From the NCBI RefSeq assembly GCF_007829035.1, contig NZ_VIVQ01000001.1:496001-560000 (forward strand): a DNA stretch of 64,000 nt, written 5' to 3'. The notes beneath the pieces were generated by a model. The model searched no databases and was not told where the DNA came from. It saw nothing but the letters and a program-made list of their open reading frames with translations. The position numbers were made by a program, and so were the translations under genes. This DNA comes from Rudaeicoccus suwonensis. GTDB taxonomy: Bacteria; Actinomycetota; Actinomycetes; Actinomycetales; Dermatophilaceae. Of this stretch, positions 8,682 to 15,434 are shown one piece after another; positions within the stretch are counted from its first letter, which is position 1, and each line of letters begins with the position of its first letter.

Positions 8682-8935
8682 ACGTCGGCTCCTGCTTCGC
8701 GGCCGTAACGACGACGGAACCGCTCGATCCGGCCTTCGGAATCCAGTTCGCGTTGCCGGCCCGTCCAGAACGGGTGGCTGGCGCTGCTGACGTCGACGTT
8801 GATCACCGGGTAGGTGCGGCCGTCGACCTCGATGGTTTCGTCGGGGATCAGCGTCGAGCGGGTGATGAAGACGTTGCCGGTCGAGCGGTCGCGATAGGCG
8901 ACGGGCTCGTAGCGGGGGTGGATTTCGGGTTTCAC
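8678..8935 (-). CDS. rpmE2: 50S ribosomal protein L31 type B, zinc-independent
   Basis: Eighty-five residues from a GTG start preceded by GAGGA at good spacing. The sequence [19 protein letters not shown] and the C-terminal [17 protein letters not shown] are typical of type B L31, which lacks the CxxC zinc site; there is no cysteine. It is the first gene of the leftward operon, 20 bp from the Zur box, and is coupled to mrf by an ATGA overlap. Confidence 0.95.
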   Translation of the reverse strand: MKPEIHPRYEPVAYRDRSTGNVFITRSTLIPDETIEVDGRTYPVINVDVSSASHPFWTGRQRELDSEGRIERFRRRYGREAGADV

Positions 8936-8955
8936 GGTTCCTCGCGATAGTTTGA

Positions 8956-8970
8956 TGAGAACGGTTCTCA
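8956..8970. promoter_or_regulatory. Zur box between divergent zinc-starvation operons
   Basis: TGAGAACGGTTCTCA is a perfect 7-1-7 palindrome. It lies in the 53-bp gap between rpmE2 (leftward) and rpmB (rightward) and resembles Actinobacterial Zur operators (TGAxAAxxxTTxTCA). One site can therefore repress both operons in zinc-replete cells. A TATAC stretch immediately to the right may belong to the rpmB promoter. Regulator identity is inferred from the palindrome and from the gene content. Confidence 0.85.
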
Positions 8971-8988
8971 CTATACATAGGAGTTTCG

Positions 8989-9225
8989 ATGTCCCGTCAC
9001 TGCCAGGTGACCGGAGCCACGCCGGGCTTCGGTCATGCGATCTCGCACTCGCATCGGCGCACCAAGAGACGTTTCAACGTCAACGTGCAGCGCAAGACCT
9101 ACTGGGTGCCCACCCTCGGCCGCCGCGTCACGTTGACCGTCAGTCCGCGTGGAATCCGCACGATCGACAAGCGCGGCATCGACGCAGTCGTGCAGCAGAT
9201 GCTGGCTCGCGGGGAGCAGATCTGA
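8989..9225 (+). CDS. rpmB: 50S ribosomal protein L28, zinc-independent paralogue
   Basis: Seventy-eight residues, starting [20 protein letters not shown] and containing [15 protein letters not shown], both diagnostic for L28. Only one cysteine remains of the zinc-site cysteines of the C-plus form. A TAGGAG Shine-Dalgarno precedes the ATG. It is the first gene of the rightward Zur-controlled operon and overlaps rpmG by TGATG. Confidence 0.95.
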   Translation: MSRHCQVTGATPGFGHAISHSHRRTKRRFNVNVQRKTYWVPTLGRRVTLTVSPRGIRTIDKRGIDAVVQQMLARGEQI

Positions 9226-9395
9226 TGGCCGGCAAGAGCAAGGATCTGCGGCCCAAGATCACCCTTGAGTCCACCGCCGGCACGGGCTACCGCTATGTCA
9301 GCGAGAAGTCGCGACGCAACAATCCCGACCGGCTCGTCCTGCGGCGCTACGACCCCGTCGTGCGCCGCCACGTCCAATTCAAGGAGACCCGCTGA
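9225..9395 (+). CDS. rpmG: 50S ribosomal protein L33, zinc-independent paralogue
   Basis: Fifty-six residues with the L33 hallmarks [20 protein letters not shown] and [15 protein letters not shown]. No cysteines, so it is a C-minus form. Its ATG shares one base with the L28 stop and its stop shares one base with the S14 start, giving two TGATG junctions that couple translation of the three proteins. Confidence 0.95.
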   Translation: MAGKSKDLRPKITLESTAGTGYRYVSEKSRRNNPDRLVLRRYDPVVRRHVQFKETR

Positions 9396-9697
9396 TGGCG
9401 AAGAAGAGCATGATCGCCAAGCAGGCGCAGCGTGAAGCGACGGTGGCGCGGTATGCCGAGCGCCGGTCGGCGCTGAAGGAGACAGCGCGAGTGGGCGCGA
9501 CCGAGAGAGAGCGGGCTGCTGCCCGGGCAGCATTGGCGACATTGCCGCGCGACGCGTCGCCCACCAGGTTGCGCAATCGCGATGTCGCCGACGGGCGCCC
9601 GCGCGGTCACCTGCGCGCTTTCGGGCTGTCGCGTGTGCGATTCCGGCAGATGGCACTGAACGGCGAGCTTCCAGGAGTCACCAAGTCCAGTTGGTGA
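9395..9697 (+). CDS. rpsN: 30S ribosomal protein S14, zinc-independent paralogue
   Basis: One hundred residues, the long S14 form without CxxC motifs ([20 protein letters not shown], then [20 protein letters not shown] and [19 protein letters not shown]). It closes the rpmB-rpmG-rpsN operon. With L28, L33, L31, L32 and L36 this makes six C-minus proteins in 2.5 kb. No rpsR2 (S18) copy, which sits in the mycobacterial counterpart, is seen here. Confidence 0.95.
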   Translation: MAKKSMIAKQAQREATVARYAERRSALKETARVGATERERAAARAALATLPRDASPTRLRNRDVADGRPRGHLRAFGLSRVRFRQMALNGELPGVTKSSW

Positions 9698-9789
9698 CAG
9701 CGCGCCGATCTGGTGCACCGGGCTGTATGCCGCGGGCCGCTTGCGGCGCAGCGTCTCCTCGCAGGGGCGTGCCGGTAGGCGCCTTCGGA

Positions 9790-9834
9790 CAGCGTGCTTT
9801 CGGGCAGCGTGCTTTCGGGCAGCGTGCTTTCGGT
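9790..9834. repeat. Three perfect tandem copies of a 15-bp unit
   Basis: CAGCGTGCTTTCGGG occurs at 9790-9804 and 9805-9819, with a third copy at 9820-9834 that differs only in its last base. The array ends exactly at the stop codon of the leftward membrane protein gene. The unit is a multiple of three, so slippage would keep frame if the array were ever translated. It lies in the convergent gap between rpsN and that gene. Confidence 0.85.
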
Positions 9835-10367
9835 CAGGGAGCTGGCGGCGCGGTGACGGTGACAGTGTCGGTCCTGGTCACCGGAGACTCGGTCACCCGC
9901 TGGATCGTGGTCGCCGTGACTGTCGTCGTCGCGACAGGCGCGGGAGCAGCTGTCCGTGTCACCGTGGCCTGCGGCGCCGTGGTGGTGACGGTCTGGGCCT
10001 GCTGGGTCTCGGTCGTCGTCTGCGTGCTGGTCTGTGTGTTTGCCGGCGCGGACACCGTGGTGGTGTAGGTCGCGACCTGCTGGCCGGAGCTGCCGGATGA
10101 TCCGGACTGGCCGGCGATGACGTAGATCGCGATCGCACAGAGCGCGGCGCCACCGGCGCCGAGCAGCAGTCCTGCGAGTAACCCTCCCGACGACGAGCGC
10201 TGCTCGTCGACCTCGTCATCGACGGCGTCGTATGCCGTGGGGTCGTAGTCGTCGTCGTACTGACCGCGCCCGTCCTCGTCGCGTGAGCCCCAGGACGAGA
10301 GGAAGTCGTCGTCGCCGGATCCACCGTCGGTCGGCTCGGAAGCTGCGTCATACCTGTCGTTCGGCAT
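9834..10367 (-). CDS. Single-pass membrane protein with acidic N-terminus and Thr-rich exported tail
   Basis: Hypothetical protein of 177 residues. Residues 1-60 are acidic and disordered (DDDYDPTAYDAVDDEVDEQ). A membrane helix follows at about 63-84 (LLAGLLLGAGGAALCAIAIY). The rest is a low-complexity Thr/Ser/Gln/Ala/Pro tail (TQTSTQTTTETQQAQTVTTT). The layout, cytosolic acidic head, one helix and a flexible outside tail, fits a type II membrane protein of the actinobacterial envelope. No catalytic motif is seen and I do not recognise a family. It stands alone between rpsN (convergent) and cobQ (divergent). Confidence 0.75.
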   Translation of the reverse strand: MPNDRYDAASEPTDGGSGDDDFLSSWGSRDEDGRGQYDDDYDPTAYDAVDDEVDEQRSSSGGLLAGLLLGAGGAALCAIAIYVIAGQSGSSGSSGQQVATYTTTVSAPANTQTSTQTTTETQQAQTVTTTAPQATVTRTAAPAPVATTTVTATTIQRVTESPVTRTDTVTVTAPPAP

Positions 10368-10436
10368 GTCGCCATCGTAAGAGTTCAGGGCTCGTCTCAG
10401 GCGCGGGGCGATGCGCTGACGTTAGGCTCCAGGGCC

Positions 10437-11888
10437 ATGCCGGGACTACTGATCGCTGGGACCGGCTCCGACGCCGGCAAGTCATTGGTGACGACCGGTC
10501 TGGTGCGTGCGTGGTCGCGCCGAGGTGTGCGCGTGGCGCCGTTCAAGGCCCAGAACATGTCCAACAACTCGATGGTGTGCGCCGACGGTGGCGAGATCGG
10601 CCGGGCGCAATACCTGCAGGCGCTCGCGGCCGGAGTCGAGCCGTGCACCTTGCACAACCCGGTGCTGTTGAAGCCGGGCAGTGACCGGCGTGCGCATGTG
10701 GTGCTGCGCGGTCAGCCTGCGGGCGAGCTGCACGCGGGCGAATACGCAACGGACAGAAGGCTTCTGCGAGACACGGCGTTCGAGGCGTATGACGAACTCG
10801 CCGCCTCGGTCGACCTCGTCGTCGCCGAGGGCGCGGGATCACCGACCGAGATCAACCTGCGCGCCGGCGACTTCGTGAACCTGGGACTGGCGCGGCGCTT
10901 CGGGCTGCCGGTGGCGGTCGTGGGAGACATCGACCGTGGCGGGATCCTCGCAGCGCTCTACGGCACGTGGGCGCTGCTGGATGATCAGCAGGACCGCGAC
11001 CTGCTGAAAGCCTTCATCATCAACAAGTTTCGCGGTGATGAGGCGATCCTGCAGCCTGGCCTCGACATGGTGACCGAGCGCACCGGCGTGCCCTTCGCGG
11101 GCGTTCTCCCATGGCTTGAGGAGGTCTGGATCGACTCGGAGGACACCCTTGCCGTCGGCGGGTGGCGCGAGCACGATCTCGAGGCGTCGTTGCGGATCGC
11201 CGTCATACGTCTGCCGCGCACCTCGAATGCCACCGATGTCGACGCGCTTGCCGCGGAGCCCGGTGTCAGCGTGCGGGTCACGACCGACGCGCAGGTGTGC
11301 AGGGACGCGGATCTGCTGGTGCTCCCTGGGTCACGTGCGACGGTTGCCGATCTGAGTTGGCTGCGCTCGCGGGGGCTGGATTCGGTGGTGACAGAACGCG
11401 CCGCGCGTGGCTTGCCCGTGCTCGGCATCTGCGGCGGCTATCAGATGCTGGTGGAAGCCATCGATGATCCGGTCGAAAGTGGCGACGGGCACGTGCGCGG
11501 GCTCGGCATACTTCCTGGCACCGTCCATTTCACTCCCGACAAGGTGCTGGGCCGACCCAGTGCTGTATGGCGCGGCACCGAGGTGCACGGCTACGAGATC
11601 CACCACGGTCGCGTCGATGACGACGGGTCCTTTCCCGGTGGCGTTCGACGGGGTGCGGTGGACGGCACGATCTGGCACGGGATCTTCGAATGTGACGCAT
11701 TCCGAAGGCTTTTCCTCGCTGACGTCGCTCGCCGAACAGGGAGCACGTGGCAGGTCGATGCGACTGCACCCGACTTCGATGCACGACGTCGGGCGATGAT
11801 CGAGACGATCGCCGATGCGATGGAGCGGCACCTCGACCTCGACCTGCTGCTGCGCCTCGCTCAGGTCAGCGGGTCTGGCCGGCCGTGA
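10437..11888 (+). CDS. cobQ: Cobyric acid synthase CobQ (adenosylcobyrinate amidotransferase)
   Basis: Glutamine-dependent amidotransferase of 483 residues that amidates four carboxyl side chains of adenosylcobyrinate a,c-diamide. The N-terminal dethiobiotin-synthetase-like ATP domain begins LIAGTGSDAGKSLVTTGLVR and has KAQNMSNNSMV, typical of CobQ. The C-terminal type I GATase domain carries the nucleophile in VLGICGGYQML (about Cys331) and the His of GYEIHHGR. Full-length. It is not accompanied by other cob genes and no B12 riboswitch was seen upstream. The last 23 bp overlap the convergent Gfo/Idh/MocA gene. Confidence 0.93.
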   Translation: MPGLLIAGTGSDAGKSLVTTGLVRAWSRRGVRVAPFKAQNMSNNSMVCADGGEIGRAQYLQALAAGVEPCTLHNPVLLKPGSDRRAHVVLRGQPAGELHAGEYATDRRLLRDTAFEAYDELAASVDLVVAEGAGSPTEINLRAGDFVNLGLARRFGLPVAVVGDIDRGGILAALYGTWALLDDQQDRDLLKAFIINKFRGDEAILQPGLDMVTERTGVPFAGVLPWLEEVWIDSEDTLAVGGWREHDLEASLRIAVIRLPRTSNATDVDALAAEPGVSVRVTTDAQVCRDADLLVLPGSRATVADLSWLRSRGLDSVVTERAARGLPVLGICGGYQMLVEAIDDPVESGDGHVRGLGILPGTVHFTPDKVLGRPSAVWRGTEVHGYEIHHGRVDDDGSFPGGVRRGAVDGTIWHGIFECDAFRRLFLADVARRTGSTWQVDATAPDFDARRRAMIETIADAMERHLDLDLLLRLAQVSGSGRP

Positions 11889-13086
11889 AGTAGGCCCGCA
11901 CGTCGTCATCCACGACGGGCACGCGCACCGGTCTGCTGCCGTTGCGGATCGATTCCGTGCCGGCAATCCCTGCCGCGACGGCGTCACGGGCGGACAACGG
12001 CGACGTGGCAGTCGGACTGCCGGTGCGCGCGAAGTCGACGAACTCCGCCACGGTCAGCTGGTCGGCATCGCCGTGGCCGCCGGCGTCTCCGACGATCGGG
12101 TATTGCACATGGCCGCGCTCCAGGAAGCCGGACCGTTTGTTCCACACTCGCACCTCGCCACCTTCGCCGTCACCGAAGTTCTCGAGCCGGCCCTCGGTGC
12201 CGATGACCGTGTAATTGCGCCAGTAGTCGGGCGTGAAATGGCACTGCTGGTAGCTCATCAGCACGCCGGAATCCATCCGCCCGGTGAGCATCGAGATGTC
12301 CTCGACATCGATGACCGGGTTGAGTTCGCGTTGGCGCAGCGGCGGCCAGTTGTCGGTGGAATACCAGTCGCGCATCCGCCGGTCGCTGTTGTCGCGTCGG
12401 TCGGTGACCTGACCGTAGACGGCAAGGTCGCCGACACCGGTGACCTCCCGCGTCGCCGAATCGGCAAGCCAGTGCATGACGTCGATGTCGTGAGCGCCCT
12501 TCTGCAGCAACAGGCTTGTCGAACGAGAGCGATCAGCGTGCCAATCCTTGAAGTAATAGTCGCCGCCGGACCCGACGAAGTGGCGGCACCAGATCGCCTT
12601 CACCTCGCCGATCTCGCCGCGGTCGATGATCTGCTTCATCAGCCGCACGACGTGCATGTGACGCATGTTGTGGCCGACATACAGCCGGGTGCCGGTTTCA
12701 TAGGCGACGCGAAGCACGCGGTCACAGTCCTCGAGGGTGATGGCGAGTGGCTTTTCCAGATAGACCGGGATCCCCGCCCGCAGGAGTGCGATCGTGACGT
12801 CGGCATGGGTGTCGTCGGGGCTGGTGACGATGGCACCGTGCAGCCCAGGATGGTCACCCAGAAGGGTGTCAATATCAGGCAGCAGCGGCACGTCTGCGCC
12901 GAACAGGTCATCGAGTGCGGACCGGGTCGACGGGTCGGGATCGACCGCGGCGACAACACGCCCACCCGCCGCGGTGACATGCTGCGCCAGGCCGGCCCGC
13001 GCGCCGACTCCTATGAGCGCCACTGTGAACACTTGGTTTTCGGTCTGCGCTGAGTCCTGGAGCGGGTGCGTGGTGGCTGAGTTCAT
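11866..13086 (-). CDS. Gfo/Idh/MocA family oxidoreductase
   Basis: NAD(P)-dependent sugar or cyclitol dehydrogenase-like protein, 406 residues from an ATG with GGAGG 8 bases upstream; further upstream codons are open but lack a good ribosome site. The Rossmann motif is VALIGVGARAGLAQHV, and the family EKP motif is in VYLEKPLAITLEDCD (about residues 100-115), whose Lys contacts substrate and cofactor. The C-terminal region has WHADRSRSTSLLLQKGAHDI with the catalytic-region Lys-Gly-Ala-His-Asp. Substrate not predictable. It converges on cobQ with a 23-bp overlap and diverges from the alcohol dehydrogenase gene across 129 bp. Confidence 0.88.
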   Translation of the reverse strand: MNSATTHPLQDSAQTENQVFTVALIGVGARAGLAQHVTAAGGRVVAAVDPDPSTRSALDDLFGADVPLLPDIDTLLGDHPGLHGAIVTSPDDTHADVTIALLRAGIPVYLEKPLAITLEDCDRVLRVAYETGTRLYVGHNMRHMHVVRLMKQIIDRGEIGEVKAIWCRHFVGSGGDYYFKDWHADRSRSTSLLLQKGAHDIDVMHWLADSATREVTGVGDLAVYGQVTDRRDNSDRRMRDWYSTDNWPPLRQRELNPVIDVEDISMLTGRMDSGVLMSYQQCHFTPDYWRNYTVIGTEGRLENFGDGEGGEVRVWNKRSGFLERGHVQYPIVGDAGGHGDADQLTVAEFVDFARTGSPTATSPLSARDAVAAGIAGTESIRNGSRPVRVPVVDDDVRAYFTAGQTR

Positions 13087-13215
13087 AGGAACCTCCGGGT
13101 CGGTATGGCGGTGTCGCGGGTCCGTGTATGGCGCATCACATTCCTCGAACATCGTGCTCGCAGCCGTGTGGCATCGGTTTGTCGGGTGGATCTATCGGGC
13201 ATAACGTGAAATGCA

Positions 13216-14265
13216 ATGACTACTCAAACACCCGCACTTGCGGTGACCAAGGCAGACAACCCCTTCGAGACAGTCACGCTGCAGCGCCGCGACCTGCGTG
13301 ACGACGACATCCGAATCGACATCAAGTTCGCCGGCATCTGTCACAGCGACATCCACACCGTCCGTCAGGAGTGGGGCGAGATCCAGTTCCCCATCACCCC
13401 CGGCCATGAGATTGCCGGCGTCGTCGCCGAAACCGCCTCCGGCGTCACGAAGTTCAAGGTCGGCGACCGCGTCGGGGTCGGCTGCATGGTCGACTCCTGC
13501 GGAGAATGTGAGATGTGCAAGAACGGCCAGGAGCAGTTCTGCACCAAGCCGGCCGTCTTCACCTACAACAGCGACAACTACGACGGCGAGCGCGCTCAGG
13601 GCGGCTACTCGCAGCAGATCGTCGTGACCGAGCGCTTCGCCTGCCGGATCCCCGACGGTATCGAGCTCGACGAAGCCGCGCCGCTGCTGTGCGCGGGCAT
13701 CACGACCTACGCACCCCTGAAGCGGTGGGGTGCCGGCCAGGGCCGTCGCGTCGGAGTCGTCGGCGTCGGCGGTCTCGGCCACCTGGGCGTCAAGATCGCA
13801 GCCGCGATGGGCGCCGAGGTCTATGGCATCTCGCGGACCATGGACAAGGCGCAGGACTCCGAAAAGCTGGGCGCCACAGCACATCTGGCGACCAACGACG
13901 AGTCTGTGTTCGAGAAGTACGCTGGCACCTTTGACGTCATCCTCAACACGGTGAGCGCGGATCTGCCGATGACCAGTTACCTCGGCCTGCTGAAGCCGTT
14001 CGGTGCACTCGTCAACGTCGGTCTGCCGAATGACGACTACGAGGTGCCGCCGCGCTCGCTCATCGGTCAGAGCAAGTCGCTGAGCGGGTCGATGATCGGC
14101 GGCATCGCCGAGACCCAGGAGATGCTCGACTTCTGCGCCGAGCACGGCATCGGTGCGACGATCGAGGTCATCGACGCCAAGGACATCGACACCGCGTGGG
14201 ACAAGGTGGTGGCGGGCGATGTGCGCTACCGCTACGTCATCGACACCGCCACGATCGGCGCCTGA
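13216..14265 (+). CDS. Zinc-dependent NAD(P) alcohol dehydrogenase (cinnamyl alcohol dehydrogenase-like)
   Basis: Medium-chain dehydrogenase/reductase of 349 residues. Catalytic zinc ligands are in GICHSDIHTVR (Cys) and PGHEIAGVV (His, Glu); the structural zinc site is CGECEMCKNGQEQFC. The coenzyme fold is VGVVGVGGLGHLGVKIAAAMG. The profile matches YahK/AdhC-type aldehyde reductases that act on aliphatic and aromatic aldehydes, usually with NADPH. It is monocistronic: a strong hairpin follows 23 bp after the stop. Confidence 0.92.
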   Translation: MTTQTPALAVTKADNPFETVTLQRRDLRDDDIRIDIKFAGICHSDIHTVRQEWGEIQFPITPGHEIAGVVAETASGVTKFKVGDRVGVGCMVDSCGECEMCKNGQEQFCTKPAVFTYNSDNYDGERAQGGYSQQIVVTERFACRIPDGIELDEAAPLLCAGITTYAPLKRWGAGQGRRVGVVGVGGLGHLGVKIAAAMGAEVYGISRTMDKAQDSEKLGATAHLATNDESVFEKYAGTFDVILNTVSADLPMTSYLGLLKPFGALVNVGLPNDDYEVPPRSLIGQSKSLSGSMIGGIAETQEMLDFCAEHGIGATIEVIDAKDIDTAWDKVVAGDVRYRYVIDTATIGA

Positions 14266-14288
14266 CGACCTACCTTCCGGACCCACGT

Positions 14289-14326
14289 CTGCGGTGTATG
14301 ACGATGCTGATCGTCATACACCGCAG
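14289..14326 (+). terminator. Intrinsic-type terminator after the alcohol dehydrogenase
   Basis: Perfect 17-bp inverted repeat with a 4-nt loop: CTGCGGTGTATGACGAT at 14289-14305 and its complement at 14310-14326, followed by TCGTTTTC. Both arms contain the GTATGAC word enriched across this window. The stem is unusually long for a terminator and is symmetric enough to work in both directions or to bind a protein. Confidence 0.75.
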
Positions 14327-14398
14327 TCGTTTTCGGGCGCCGGCGAGTAGGCGAGCAGGCTTGAGCTTCGCTGATTCGACAGGCGCGTAAGGTCGAGT

Positions 14399-15403
14399 AT
14401 GGAGTTTCGATACTTGGGCAAGAGTGGTCTGAAGATCTCCGAGATCACCTACGGCAACTGGCTGACGCACGGCTCGCAGGTCGAGAACGACGCAGCCGTG
14501 CGATGCGTGCGGGCGGCGCTCGACGCGGGGATCACGACATACGACACGGCCGACGTCTACGCCAACACTGCGGCGGAGACGGTGCTGGGCGGCGCGCTGG
14601 CCAGCGAGCGGCGCGAGAGCGTCGAGATCTTCACCAAGGTGTATTTCCCGACCGGCCCCGGTGGCCCGAACGACACGGGGCTGTCGCGCAAACACGTCAT
14701 GGAGTCGATCAACGGATCGCTGCGGCGGCTGCGGACTGATTACGTCGATCTTTATCAGGCGCACCGGTTCGACTACGAGACGCCGCTGGAAGAAACGATG
14801 ACGGCGTTCGCGGACATTGTCCGGCAGGGGAAAGCGCTTTACATCGGGGTGAGTGAGTGGACCGCGGACGAGCTTCGCGCGGGGCACGCGCTGGCGAAAG
14901 ATCTTGGTTTCCAACTGATTTCGAATCAACCGCAGTACTCCATGCTGTGGCGGGTCATCGAGCAGCAGGTGGTGCCTACGAGCGACGATCTCGGCATCAG
15001 CCAGATCGTCTGGTCGCCGGTCGCGCAGGGGATCCTGACCGGCAAGTACAAGCCGGGCCAGGAGCCGCCGGCCGGCAGTCGCGCCACGGACGACAAGGGC
15101 GGCGCCGACATGATCTCGCGGTTCATGAACGACGAGACGCTGACCGCTGTGCAGAAGCTGCAGCCGATCGCCGACGACCTCGGTCTGACCATGGCGCAGC
15201 TGGCGATCGCCTGGGTGCTGCAGAACTCCAACGTCGCCAGCGCGATCATCGGGGCGTCCCGGCCGGAACAGGTCACCGACAACGTCAAGGCGTCTGGCGT
15301 GAAGCTCGACGCCGACGTGCTCAGCCGGATCGACGACGCGATCGGCTCGCTTGCGACGACCGATGCCGCGCAGACCAGGTCGCCGCAGCACCGCCTGACC
15401 TGA
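14399..15403 (+). CDS. Aldo/keto reductase, voltage-gated K+ channel beta-subunit-like (AKR6/YghZ group)
   Basis: NADPH-dependent reductase of 334 residues with a TIM-barrel. The catalytic tetrad is visible: Asp and Tyr in TTYDTADVYAN, Lys in EIFTKVYFP and His in LYQAHRFDYE. Cofactor contacts include SEWTADEL and the C-terminal IIGASRPEQVTDNV. MEFRYLGKSGLKISEITYG is the common start of the beta-subunit-like group, which reduces aldehydes and methylglyoxal. The ATG start is 4 codons from a GTATGG sequence and has no clear Shine-Dalgarno. No functional link to the next gene beyond co-direction (31 bp). Confidence 0.9.
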   Translation: MEFRYLGKSGLKISEITYGNWLTHGSQVENDAAVRCVRAALDAGITTYDTADVYANTAAETVLGGALASERRESVEIFTKVYFPTGPGGPNDTGLSRKHVMESINGSLRRLRTDYVDLYQAHRFDYETPLEETMTAFADIVRQGKALYIGVSEWTADELRAGHALAKDLGFQLISNQPQYSMLWRVIEQQVVPTSDDLGISQIVWSPVAQGILTGKYKPGQEPPAGSRATDDKGGADMISRFMNDETLTAVQKLQPIADDLGLTMAQLAIAWVLQNSNVASAIIGASRPEQVTDNVKASGVKLDADVLSRIDDAIGSLATTDAAQTRSPQHRLT

Positions 15404-15434
15404 CCAGCGGGGTGGGATGCGGCATGCTGCAGTG

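Noticed and set aside
8952-9395. Single fused ORF covering L28 and L33
   Set aside because: It is the L33 frame read upstream; L28 and L33 have their own starts with TGATG coupling.
10368-10436. Cobalamin riboswitch before cobQ
   Set aside because: The gap is only 69 bp and no B12-box-like sequence is visible.
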